A stretch of 64,000 nucleotides of DNA, from contig NC_090133.1 of assembly GCF_040581485.1 (NCBI RefSeq), positions 15,500,001 to 15,564,000 of the forward strand, in the 5' to 3' direction. The DNA comes from Linepithema humile (Eukaryota > Arthropoda > Insecta > Hymenoptera > Formicidae). Below the pieces are notes generated by a model. It was not told where the DNA came from. It searched no databases and was given only the letters and a program-made list of their open reading frames with translations. A program made the position numbers and the translations under genes. Position 1 is the stretch's first letter. Every line of letters begins with the position of its first letter. Shown here one piece after another: positions 31,587 through 41,919 of this stretch.

Positions 31587-31819
31587 TAAAAATCACTTGT
31601 CAACAGCCGCCATCTTGTCAACAGCCGCCATCTTGTCAACAGCCGCCATCTTGTAGACGTCCGCCATGTTGGACCCACTGCCGCCATCTTTTCCCCCTCC
31701 CCTCCCTGTGACGTCATTTGTTTTGACGCCAGACCAAATGTAGGTCAGTGGGTCAAATATGGGGTAGGTGGTGGGGATTTGTTGTGACGCCCCATACCTG
31801 CCATATACTACTATTGTCA

Positions 31820-33716
31820 ATGCCGGAAAATATCAAGTTGGCCGATCCGTTATTCGGCAATCCGAGCAACATAGATGCGCTCATAGGCGGAGAATTCTTT
31901 TTTCAATTGTTAGAAACCGGAAAAATTGAGCTCGGCGACGAATTACCTGTATTGCAAAATAGCAAACTCGATTGGATATTAGCAGGCTCAATACCAGATC
32001 ATCTAGTTGCAAATCAATTAAGAAATTAATCATCATTAAATGTTCATACGTGTTTATTCTTGAAACAAAGCTCAATTAACGAAATAATGTTAAAATTTTG
32101 GGAATTAGAAGAATATCCGGTAGAAAAACGCGTTATGATGTCTATAGAAGAGCAAGCGTGTGAGGACTATTTCGTAAACACGATGAGTCGAGACTCGTCT
32201 GGTCGTTTCGTCGTGAGGTTGCCCTTCCGAGAAAACAGAGCGGAGCTCGGCGAATCGAAAGAAATAGCAATAAGACGATTGAAATATTTAAAACGCAAAT
32301 TTCAAGTAAATCAAGAATTTTACGATTTTTATTCAAAATTTATGCAAGAATACATTCAACTAAATCATATGTCTAAAATAACCAAGGAAGCGAGCACTAG
32401 AACACCGATATATTTACCGCATCACGGTGTGTTACGCGAATCGAGCGTTACAACGAAACTACGCGTAGTATTCGATGGCTCTGCGAAAACCGCGTCTGTG
32501 TGGCATTTCATTAAACGACACATTAATGACCGGAGCAAATTTACAAGACAATATAATAAATATAATTTTGCGATTTAGATTACATGCGATTGCAATTGCT
32601 GCCGATTTGAAAAAAATGTATCGACAGGTTTTGATTGACGACCAAGATAGAGACTGTCAAAGAATTGTATGGCGATTTTCTACAAGCGAGCCTATAGAAG
32701 AATTTAGACTAAATACAGTAACATACGGACTAGCGTGTGCTCCGTTTTTGGCAATACGTTGCGTAAAACATTTGGCGAGTCATGCTGGCTATCAATTTAG
32801 TCAAGCATCACAAGTATTGTTAGATGATTTGTACGTCGACGATATTTTAACCGGAGTTGAGCGCAAGGACGATGCGATCAGTTTAATTTCGCAATTAAAA
32901 ACATTATTGACTAGTGGCGGATTTGAGCCTCATAAGTGGCGCTCAAATTGCAAGGAAATTTTAAAGGAGTTAGAATTAGTCGAGCAAGTCGAGGAATTTA
33001 CAACTGTAAAAATCAATACGAATAGTACAGATAACGTAAAAACATTGGGATTGAATTGGCATCCCGAGCGAGATACATTTGAATTCTCAATTCAATCCAT
33101 AACGAGCGCTAGCAAAACAAAGCGAGAAGTGCTATCAGCAATCTCAAGATTGTTCGATCCGTTGGATCTAATTAGTCCCAATTTAATTAGAGCCAAGCTG
33201 ATAATGCAAGGAACATGGGCAGCAGATCTGAAGTGGGATGACCCATTGACAAGCGAGCTTCAGCAGGCATGGAGCGCGTACGCAGAGGAATTAAAAACCG
33301 TAAACACTATCGAAATTCCTCGGAGAGTTATTTCAGGTACAGCGACTCGATTCTATTTACACGCCTTTTGCGACGCATCATTAAGAGCGTATGGAGCGTG
33401 CGTTTATTTGCAAACCGCGGACAAGGATAACAATTTCTGCTCTGCATTACTTTGTTCAAAATCACGAGTGGCACCAATAAAAAATAAAACAATTACTTTA
33501 CCTAAACTCGAGCTTTGCGGTGCTATTGTGCTAGTAAGATTGTTGAAAAATGTTAAAGAAGCACTTAAAATCGAATTCGACGGAATATACGCATGGAGCG
33601 ATTCTACCATTGCATTAGCATGGATATCGGGTGATCCATCGCGCCAAAAAAATTTGTATCGAACAGAACTGCGGAAATCCAGTCAATTATTCCGTCAAAT
33701 TGTTGGTATCATGTGA
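31820..33716 (+). pseudogene. pol: BEL/Pao protease end, reverse transcriptase and RNase H (broken)
   Basis: Encodes the end of the aspartic protease, then the RT of a BEL/Pao element: LPHHGVLRESSVTTKLRVVFDG, AADLKKMYRQV, TYGLACAPFLAIR and the catalytic YVDDIL. RNase H follows with HAFCDASLRAYGACVYL and CSKSRVAPI...LPKLELCGA. Breaks: an in-frame TAA at 32027-32029 (probably once CAA), a frameshift near 32490 between the FDGSAKT and GISLND segments, and a frameshift in an A-run at about 33646-33652. Family sequence continues on the far side of each break, so these are point lesions in an otherwise complete domain series. Confidence 0.88.
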
Positions 33717-35433
33717 GGAGCGAGGACAATTCTGCCGACTTGATTTCGCGCGGAGCTAGTCTTGAAAATTTGCAAAGATGTAAAATTTGGTGGGAAGGCC
33801 CCAAGTGGCTGGCGAAAATTAACGACCGTTTATCGATTAAAACGCGATTGACTAATTTCTCACAAGAAGAGATAAACACAATAAAATCCGAGCAAAAAAC
33901 AGAGTTACGAGTATTTTCGAACGTCAAAAATTTAAATCAAACAATTTTAAATCTATTAAACAATTATTCGTCATTATCAAGGCTCGAACGTATTTTAGCA
34001 TGGACTTTTCGATTTATATTTAATTGTAAATTAATTCAAGAGAAACGTAACTACAATAATCTTTCGATTGACGAAATTCATAAGGTGAATCAATTATTAA
34101 TTAGTAAAACTCAAGAGATTCATTTCTCATACGAAATAGCGGATCTCAAGGCAAAAAGACAAATCAGATCGACCAGTAAATTGTTGTCGCTCAGTCCATT
34201 CATAGACAAATTAGGACTCCTCAGGGTGGGCGGCAGAATTCAGAACTCGTTAGCAAGGTTCGACAAAAAACATCCGATTCTGTTGCCTTACGAAGGCAAG
34301 CTTACTCGATTGTTGTTTGAGCGAGAGCATCGCAGACTGCTGCACGCCGGCCCTCAGGCAACATTGTATGCAATCCGCGAGCGATATTGGCCGATTAAGG
34401 GAAAGAACTTGGCGAGAAAGACTGTACATGACTGCATGACTTGCTTCCGCAACAATCCAAAACCATTGTCACAAGCAATGGGACAGTTGCCGGCGGATCG
34501 AGTCATCCCGAAGCGTCCATTTGTTATAACGGGAATAGATTTTGCCGGACCAGTCGTAACATTAGTTAATCGAGGACGCGGCAGAAAAACCAATAAATCA
34601 TACATATCATTGTTCGTTTGCTTTTCAATGAAAGCAATACATCTAGAAGCAGTCAGCGAGCTAAGCTCGAACTCATTTATCGCGGCGCTTAGACGTTTCG
34701 TAGAACATCGAGGCTGTCCACAGCGTATTTTCTGCGACAATGCAACTAATTTTGTCGGGGCACGAAACAAACTCTGCGAAATGCGACAGTTTATTAAAGA
34801 AGGTGCCAAGGTCGTAAACGATGAATTCTGTATTCCTAACAATATCGATTGGAAATTCATTCCACCAGCGTCACCTCATATGGGGGGTCTGTGGGAGGCA
34901 GGTGTAAAATCTTGCAAATTTCATTTAAAACGCGTAATAGGTCAAAATCTTTTGACATTCGAGGAACTTGCCACAGTTTTGATACAGATTGAAGCGTGTT
35001 TAAACTCACGTCCAATATGCCAATTGCCATCTACTCCCGCAGACTTACAACCATTGACACCTGGTCATTTTCTCATTGGCGAATCATTGACAACCATTCC
35101 GGAAACGGATTTAAGCGACGTGCCGATCAAAAGACTTGACCGCTGGCAATTAGTGCAAAGAATGACGCAGGATTTTTGGCGTCGTTGGAACAGGGAATAC
35201 TTGACATCATTACAAAGTAAAACTAAATGGAGGATCGAGAAATCTAATTTAGCAATCGATGATATTGTTCTAATTTAAGATAATAATGTACCGCCTGTAA
35301 AATGGAAACTAGGTAAAGTCATCGAAACTCATATGGGTACAGATAACAAAGTGCGCGTCGTTACACTGAAAACCGCGAATGGAACTTGTAAAAGAGCAAT
35401 TAACAAACTATGTAAACTCCCGACGACTGATTA
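33690..35433 (+). pseudogene. pol: BEL/Pao integrase and C-terminal domain (broken)
   Basis: Continues the polyprotein after the A-run frameshift with CWYHVRSEDNSADLISRG. The integrase zinc-binding part has HRRLLHAG and CMTCFR. The catalytic core has TGIDFAGP, FCDNATNFVGA and MGGLWEAGVKSCK (D, D, E). The C-terminal DUF5641-like part follows (LTPGHFLIGE, WRRWNREYL). An in-frame TAA at 35276-35278 precedes the last 50 codons, which read VPPVKWKLGKV and end at about 35433. Integrase residues are intact apart from this stop. Confidence 0.85.
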
Positions 35434-35485
35434 GCATGAATGTACGACTATGTAAAAATTAATTGATATTAATTGGTGGGCGGGA

Positions 35486-35835
35486 TGTATAGAACCGTAT
35501 GGGCATAGGTCCAGATACAGCTGCGAAGCGAGCGCCTGAGCCGTCGCGCAAGCGTATTAAAATTTGAGAAAAATCCTCAAGAGGGGAACGATGGTCTCAT
35601 TATAAAAAGCGAGAGATTATCGAAAACTGCAGTCATTTTTGTAAGACTTACAGTCAATCAGATCTCTATTAGCGTCAATTTGAGTCTTACAGATTCACAT
35701 AGTTATTCAGATAGATAGTAGAATTCACGTAGTTGTAATAAGTGTTAAAGTAAAGTAAGATCAAAATCAATCACATCGTTCTACTTATTTACCACGACCA
35801 ACATATTTCTCAAACTATTCGTCTGAAATCCAACA
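35486..35835 (+). repeat. 3' LTR of the truncated BEL/Pao element, 350 bp
   Basis: TGTATAGAACC ... TCCAACA, preceded by a purine-rich GGTGGGCGGGA polypurine tract at 35475-35485. It contains ATTATAAAAAGCG (about 35599), a plausible TATA box. No second LTR is present in the window. Confidence 0.7.
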
Positions 35836-36711
35836 GAATATATACTTATAATTATGTAACATACTGTTTATTGTTTTTTGTGTTTGTATAATTGTTATAT
35901 AAATATTATTTTATTAACTTTATTAACGTTTTAGGAAATCTATCGATAAAAAGCGTTCCTTTCTCTCGATCTCAAAAGCTAAAGTTTAATTTTACAGATA
36001 TTGAAAATATGTACCAAACATATTTTTAAAAGTTAAAACAATGAAATTATATAATTAATTTAAAGTACAGATAATAAAATTCTAGATTCCAAAGTGTATA
36101 GACTCTTTGTATTAGTACCGTTTTTATTATATTGCGAATATTTTCTATGCTTTCAAATAAAATATTTGCATTTATTTGCGAATTCGTACACATTAGGCTC
36201 GATTAATTAACTACTTTTATTCATTATTGTGTACTCTGTACTATTGATTTTAGAGATGCTATAGAAATGCCATAGTATCATGAATTATCTGCATAATACA
36301 TACAAAAAGTATGAGCATAGAAGTTATAATTATTTATTATTATTACATACTTAGTTAACAATAATTTTAACATTAAATGTTTTTTTTATGTAAAAGTATT
36401 GTTGCTTTTTCTATAGTGTTGCAGTATGAAATATGTAAAAAAGAAAGAAAAAAACCGCAATACATATATTAAAAAGACAAAGAATGCGCTGTTTAATATT
36501 TTACTTTAGTCATTTCATCGTTTTCTCGTTTCTTTACAATGGTAATTGTTATTGCAATGAAAATAAACTACAATCGGTATGTTTGCTCTCGCATCTGTCG
36601 CTATTTGCTTCGAATTCCTCTACAGACGATAGCCACGCAGTAATTCCATGTATGTGATTTTGCGATTTATTATTAAGGGAGTTTTGTACCGTTCTTATGA
36701 CAAAAAATGAT
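35836..36711. other. AT-rich intergenic sequence
   Basis: Nothing recognisable: no frame above about 40 codons with family resemblance and no obvious repeat. It ends at the DIRS left terminal repeat. Confidence 0.5.
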
Positions 36712-36857
36712 TATATTACACGTCTCGTTCTCGATGATGATAATATGTAGTATGGCTTGCCATGCTTAGCTCCACAACATTTAGAGTATAACTCTAAGAG
36801 AATTTGAATAGCGCGGTTAGGTCAGTTGGTGGCGCTTCCCGCTTCCGTTCGTCATAT
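36712..36857 (+). repeat. DIRS left inverted terminal repeat
   Basis: Matches the complement of about 41346-41490. Shared blocks are GTAGTATGGCTTGCCATGCT and GGTGGCGCTTCCCGCTTCCG. The outermost bases (ATTATATTACACGTCTCG) are repeated in complement within the internal region at 41125-41165. Confidence 0.8.
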
Positions 36858-36928
36858 TGTTTTGTTGTGTAAAGCTTCACACAGTTTTGTTGTATTACTT
36901 TCACACAATTAATAAAAGTTTTCATCCT

Positions 36929-37373
36929 TTCATGATGAGAAAGGATAGAAAAAGGAAACATTCACGCTTTAAATCAAGAGATCGCTATAGAAGTCGTGAC
37001 AACGCTGATGAAAAGCTGCAAAAAATGCAGAATCAGTTGGATAACCTCGCAAACCAGCTATGTCTGTTGACTCAAAAATCAACAGAAACTGATAATAAAT
37101 CAGTAGATCTGGTTATAGATGAGCATGAGTTTACAACCAGAGGTAGGTAAAATAGGTTTTCCCCTTCCTTTTTTGATTATTCCATACGAATATCAAAAAA
37201 TTTCTTGTCAGGTCCACACGACACTGACAAGGGTGCATTGTTGCGAAAAATTCAATAAGAATACTTTCGTAAATCATAATAAGTGAGCACCATCACGTCA
37301 ATCATGCTCATCTTAGATTCCCCCTTTCTTTCTTTATCTTTCAGACACTGAAAATAAAGAAAATTTTCCCATT
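36929..37373 (+). CDS. gag: DIRS gag-like start with a 202-bp intron
   Basis: Exon 1 reaches 37142 with a basic N terminus (MMRKDRKRKHSRFKSRDRYR) and a coiled-coil-like segment (LQKMQNQLDNLANQLCLL). It then meets GTAGGT at 37143, and a polypyrimidine-rich acceptor TCTTTCAG ends at 37344. Joining in phase 1 restores one frame into the RT polyprotein (ENKENFPILANKAS). The start at 36929 or the upstream ATG 36857 cannot be decided. Introns are known in some DIRS-like elements. Confidence 0.6.
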
Positions 37374-39152
37374 TTGGCTAATAAAGCCTCAGCAGAGTCT
37401 GAAATACCATCCACATCCGATGACAAACCATCTATTTCAAAAGAGATGTTGGATATTTTGGGGCAAGATCTTTCTGATACTAAGGAAATTCCTGTCACAT
37501 TTAATCATGAATTAAAGGTTAGATGGGAAAAATGGATAAAGGAAGGTTTTCCCGAGGAGGAAAAGAAGAAAAATCTTGAAAAATATCCACGGAAAAAAGA
37601 TTTGTTCGTGGAACCTCCCAAAATCAATCTTGAAATAATTCCTGTAATGTTAGAAATTGCGAAAAAACGCGATGGACATTTTACAGAAACCCAAAATTCA
37701 GTGGGTTCTGCCCTATCGGCTCTAGGTGCGGCAATCTCTATGATTCTATCTGAATCTGAAGATGGAATTGATCAGGAAACTCTCATGACATACCTTTGTG
37801 ATGCTGGAAAATTAATATCAGATGTTTTTCACCAACATTCAGTGGCTAGAAAATCATTTATCACTCCTCTCCTGAATAAATCAGTCAAACCAGTGATGGA
37901 TGCAACTAAGCCAGATGAGTGGCTTTATGGCAACAAATTTGCTGAGCAAATCAAAGAGGCTAAAACAGTCGAAAAGGCCTGTTCCAGCATTAAAGCATCT
38001 GAAAAATCAAAGAACACCACTCAGAAGGTTAGTCAGGGAAACTTGAAGAACCCACCTGCGAGATACAGGCAGGTGGGTTCAATATCAAAGACGGCAACTT
38101 CAGTTCAAACAGAGAAACACAAAGTACAACCAGAAACCATCAGAGAACTCGAGTCGCAAGACGACTCAATCAGCGTCGAAGAAGTAAATGAGGTATCGGA
38201 TATTGCAGGTCGCCTAAAACTATTCTATAATAAATGGACTAGAATTACCAATGATAAATACATTCTTAAATGTTTGCAAGGCTATAGGATACCCTTTAAG
38301 GAGCCACCTCATCAAATTTCTCCTTACAAAGAACCTCTTCGGTTGAATAATGAATTAAAGATAATTCAATTAGAAATCAAAAGATTATTAGCTAAAAAAG
38401 CAATTGAAATATGTGAAAAATCCAAGGATCAATTTATTTCTCCTTATTTCTTAGTTCCGAAACCAGATGGTTCCAATAGGTTTATTTTAAATCTAAGGGA
38501 TCTAAATTTCTTTGTCACTCAAACACATTTCAAAATGGAAGATATACGTACAGCAAAAGCGTTATTAAATCCAGGCGAATATATGGCATCAATAGATATT
38601 AAGGATGCATATTTCTTAATTCCAATTCATAAGGATTATCGAAAATTTTTAAGATTTCGTTTTCAAGATAGTATTTTTCAGTTTACATGTTTACCTTTTG
38701 GTCTTTGCACTAGTCCATATATCTACACTAAGATCATGAAACCTGTTATCAACGAATTAAGAACACGGGGTATTTTGTCTATAATTTACATAAATGATCT
38801 ACTCTTCAATAACAATTCTTTTCAGTCATGTTTAAGTAACATTAATGACGCAATAAAGCTGTTGAAACAACTAGGTTTTATAATAAACTATAAAAAGAGT
38901 GCGTTGATACCAAATAAAAAATGCAAATATTTGGGTTTTATAATAAATTCCGTGGATTATACTTTAGAGTTACCAGACAAGAAAAGGTTACAAATAATAA
39001 ATTTATGTAAAAGTTTTGAAGAAGGAAAATATTATAAAATTCGTGAAGTGGCAAAATTACTAGGTATCCTAACTGCTGCATGTCCGGCTGTAGCGTACAG
39101 TTCTACCTATTGCAAAAGACTAGAAAGGAAAAATTTTTGTCTTTACTCATAA
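37345..39152 (+). pseudogene. pol: DIRS gag end and reverse transcriptase with YIND active site
   Basis: The N-terminal 250 codons are gag-like. RT motifs follow: ISPYFLVPKPDGSNRFILNL, MASIDIKDAYF (first Asp), FTCLPFGLCTSPYIYTK, and IIYINDLLF at about 38784-38807, where DIRS elements have YIDD. The first catalytic Asp of that pair is thus Asn (AAT). The frame ends at 39152. Homology to the RNase H region carries on in another frame from about 39127 through an A/T run, so a one-base indel is likely. Confidence 0.85.
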
Positions 39153-40075
39153 ATAATAATAACTATGAGGGTAGAATGTTAATATACAAAAGTATGAAAG
39201 TTGATTTAGACTGGTGGCAACACAATGCTATGATTAGTTCCAATCCCATTAGACTAAACAGATTTAAAACTGTAATATCATCGGATGCGTCTCTAACAGG
39301 ATGGGGTGCTCACCATGAGGGAGTATATGCTCATGATCAATGGACAAATGTAGAAAAGAAATTTAATATAAATTATCTTGAATTACTAGCAGCATTTTTT
39401 GCCCTAAAATGTTTTGCATCACATTTATATAATTGCGAAATTTTTTTAAGAATAGACAATACTTCTGCAATAGCCTATATCAACAGGGCTGGTGGTGTTC
39501 AATTCCCTCATCTAAGTGACTTATTTCGCCAAATATGGCAGTGGTGCAAAAACAAAAAATTATGGATTTTTGCTTCATATATCCCGTCAAAATCAAATGT
39601 AGAAGCAGATTATGCGTCTCGCATTACTAACATAGATACAGAATGGGAACTCAATGATAAATTCTTCATAAAAATTCTTAAAGCATTCTTTGGACCTTTC
39701 TCAATTGATTTATTCGATTCAAGATTGAACAAAAAATGCAAGAGATTCTGTTCACGTTTTCCAAATCCTGATTCTACAGCAGTAGATGCATTCACAATTT
39801 CATGGAAAAATGAAAATTTTTACGCATTTCCGCCTTTTGCACTCATCTTAAGATCATTAAGAAAAATTTTATCTGACAAAGCAAGGGGAATACTTATTGT
39901 ACCTCGATGGCCAGCCCAACCGTGGTACCCCCTGTTTATGTCCATGCTCATTGAACCCCCGTTATATTTAAATCCAAATGAGAATCTCTTACTATCTCCT
40001 TGCAGAAAGAAGAAACATCCGCTGGCTGCGAACCTTTCGTTGATGGTAGGCAATTTATCAGGCGTGCCTTTATGA
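39127..40075 (+). CDS. DIRS RNase H and methyltransferase-like domain
   Basis: RNase H: ISSDASLTGWGAHHEG, NYLELLAAFFALKCF and LRIDNTSAIAYINRAGG, then PSKSNVEADYASR. It is followed by the adenine-methyltransferase-like domain of DIRS elements: IDLFDSRLNKKCKRFCSR, AVDAFTISW and FYAFPPFALI, ending in IVPRWPAQPWYPLF. Catalytic acidic residues of RNase H appear present. The frame stops at 40075, about 15 codons into the recombinase spacer. Confidence 0.8.
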
Positions 40076-41016
40076 CAAGGGGACTAGATGACCCTTCAGC
40101 TGATATTTTGATTAATTCCATCACAGAATCCACCCTCAAACAATATTAAAGCCCTTTGAGGAGTTGGTATAATTTTACTACAGAAAAACGGTTGGATATG
40201 TATAATGCTAGGTCTTCAGACATTATCAAATTCTTAACGCACCTATTCAAAAACGGTGCCAGCTATGGCACTTTAAATTCAGCTCGTTCAGCTATTGCCC
40301 TCATTTCTACTAACAATATTCATCAAGATGGTCTCATATCAAGGTTTTTGAAGGGAGCATTTAAAGAGTGACCCACAAAACCCAAATATGATACTATTTG
40401 GGATACATCACTTGTTCTCTCCTTCTTAGAAAAATTGCATCCTATCAATCAATTAAAATTGAAGGAAGCAGTAGAAAAAGTAGCCACACTACTAGCAATA
40501 ATGACGGCTCACCGTTTACAAACTCTAGCTTCTATTCGGATGACCAACATCAAAATATCAGAGACGGAAATAACTATCAAGATCACAGATCTCTTAAAAA
40601 CATCAAAACCCGGGTCCCTTCAACCAGAATTGCGTTTACCGTTTTTTAAAGAAAAACCCTCTCTATGTGTAGCATCAGCAGTTATGGATTATATAGAAAT
40701 AACAAGAAAGTTAAGGACAAGAGAAAATAAAAAATTATTCATCTCTACAGTAAAACCACATAATGATGCATCAGCCCAAACGTTAGAACACTGGATAAAA
40801 TCCTTATTATCCAAGGCGGGTATAGATACTAGCTAATTTACAGCCTATAGCACGAGACATGCATCTGTTTCAGCGGCATTCCAAAAGGGAGTAAGCATCG
40901 ATACGATTAGACGAACAGCAGGTTGGACTGCTGGTTCACAAATGTTCGCAAAATTTTACAATAAATCCATTGTAAAGTCAAAAAGTGAATTTGCGAGTGC
41001 AATACTGAAAAAATAA
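40072..41016 (+). pseudogene. DIRS tyrosine recombinase with three in-frame stops
   Basis: One continuous frame carries the recombinase: ITESTLKQY, an N-terminal SAM-like region (SWYNFTTEK, GTLNSARSAIALIS), then the catalytic part with HRLQTLASIRM (first Arg), YSTRHASVSAAF (H..R), IRRTAGW and KFYNKS (nucleophilic Tyr). Stops TAA (about 40147), TGA (40369-40371) and TAA (40834-40836) interrupt it. The R-H-R-Y set is otherwise visible. It ends LKK at 41014-41016. Confidence 0.85.
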
Positions 41017-41101
41017 AAACTTTTTTGTAATTTCTTGTTAATATTAACAAAATAAATAAATAAGTAAAAAAAAAAAAAAAGATATGTACAATGAAAGAGT
41101 C

Positions 41102-41260
41102 ATTTCGTACTCTAAAGATCTACATATTATCATCATCGAGAACGAGACGTGTAATATAATTGACCGATCAAACGAGCCCGCCGAAGGCGGGCAAAGTTCG
41201 ATCGAAATTATATGAAACGTCTCGTTCGAAGATGATGATCTTCCCACCCTCTCACCATCC
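41102..41260. repeat. DIRS internal complementary region
   Basis: Joins the complements of both outer termini head to head: CATATTATCATCATCGAGAACGAG matches the left end and AACGTCTCGTTCGAAGATGATG matches the right end, separated by GAGCCCGCCGAAGGCGGGC. This is the template region used to regenerate the ends in the DIRS cycle. Confidence 0.8.
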
Positions 41261-41340
41261 CCCCCCCCAAAAAAAAAAAAAAAAAATCAATTTGTTTTTC
41301 TCAATGAGTCTTTTCTTTTTCTTTTTCTCCTCAAATCTCA

Positions 41341-41541
41341 AAAAAATATGACGAACGGAAGCGGGAAGCGCCACCAACTGGCCTAACCGCGCTATTCAAA
41401 TTCTTTGTTATGCTCTAAATGTTGTAGAGCTAAGCATGGCAAGCCATACTACATATTATCATCATCTTCGAACGAGACGTTTCATATAATTTCGATCGAA
41501 TTTCGCCCGCCTTCGGCGGGCTCGTTTGATCGGTCAATTTA
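41341..41541 (-). repeat. DIRS right inverted terminal repeat
   Basis: Complement of the left repeat out to about 41490, then CGCCCGCCTTCGGCGGGCTCG, which matches the middle of the internal complementary region. It ends near GATCGGTCAATTT. Confidence 0.75.
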
Positions 41542-41919
41542 CATAACAGTAATCTAATGCAAGCGGAATCGGAACTACACATACTCGCTATCAGTTGATT
41601 CGGTAGATTCGGATCCTTCGTTTGATCAACCAAGTTTCGGATCTAAACATGATAAGTACAACTGTGTACTTTTAATACATTTTCTGTTTATGCGTGGATA
41701 TTCAAAAAAATTAATTTTCAAAAATTAATTGACAAATTGTAAATTTACAAGTTTTGATTAATTTCGAATTTGATGTGCAACTATCAGGCAATATGATTTT
41801 AATTGTAAATTAATTTGAAGAAATTCATATCTAATTGAAAAATTAAATAAATTAAATGAACTATTTAAGCATATTTGAATCAAAATTAAAATCGTATATA
41901 TTTCATATTGACAACTTAC
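41542..41919. other. AT-rich intergenic or intronic sequence
   Basis: No gene or repeat recognised. It may be intron or 3' part of the minus-strand gene whose exon ends at 41920. Confidence 0.4.

Larger units (their letters stand above)
6864..31812. mobile_element. Polinton (Maverick) element, about 24.9 kb
   Basis: Ends are 5'-AGTAGTATATGGCAGG and its complement ...ATACTACT-3', the AG...CT termini usual for Polintons, at the outer edges of inverted repeats of about 0.87 kb (left) and 1.15 kb (right). Inside is the diagnostic set: protein-primed polymerase B, retroviral-type integrase, A32-like ATPase, adenain-like protease, penton and double-jelly-roll capsid proteins. The flanking hexanucleotides CTCGTG and ATTGTC do not match, so the expected 6-bp target duplication is absent. 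Several genes carry frameshifts or stops, while polymerase, ATPase and major capsid frames are intact. Confidence 0.9.
30660..31812. repeat. Right terminal inverted repeat of the Polinton
   Basis: Complement of 6864-7730 with two gains: a fourth 112-bp unit (units marked by AGAGAGTCCGGGGTAC near 30894, 31006, 31118 and 31230) and a 157-bp MITE at 31430. It also has three tandem 18-bp CCGCCATCTT units (31607, 31625, 31643) plus one at 31681, and TGACGTCA at 31709. It ends ...CCATATACTACT. Confidence 0.9.
31813..35835 (+). mobile_element. 5'-truncated BEL/Pao retrotransposon with 3' LTR
   Basis: Begins abruptly at the Polinton end, inside the protease region (ENIKLADP...IDALIGGEFFF), and runs through reverse transcriptase, RNase H and integrase to a 350-bp LTR. 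Gag, most of the protease and the 5' LTR are missing. Stops and frameshifts make it inactive. Confidence 0.9.
36712..41541 (+). mobile_element. DIRS-type (tyrosine recombinase) retrotransposon
   Basis: Organised as left terminal repeat, gag, RT, RNase H/methyltransferase, tyrosine recombinase, internal complementary region and inverted right terminal repeat, the arrangement of DIRS1-like elements that integrate by recombinase without target duplication. The coding part has several lesions. Gag is split by a spliceosomal intron. Confidence 0.88.

Noticed and set aside
35486..35835. LTR of the complete BEL/Pao element
   Set aside because: Sequence differs completely from the LTRs at 45705 and 51568; it belongs to the other, truncated element.
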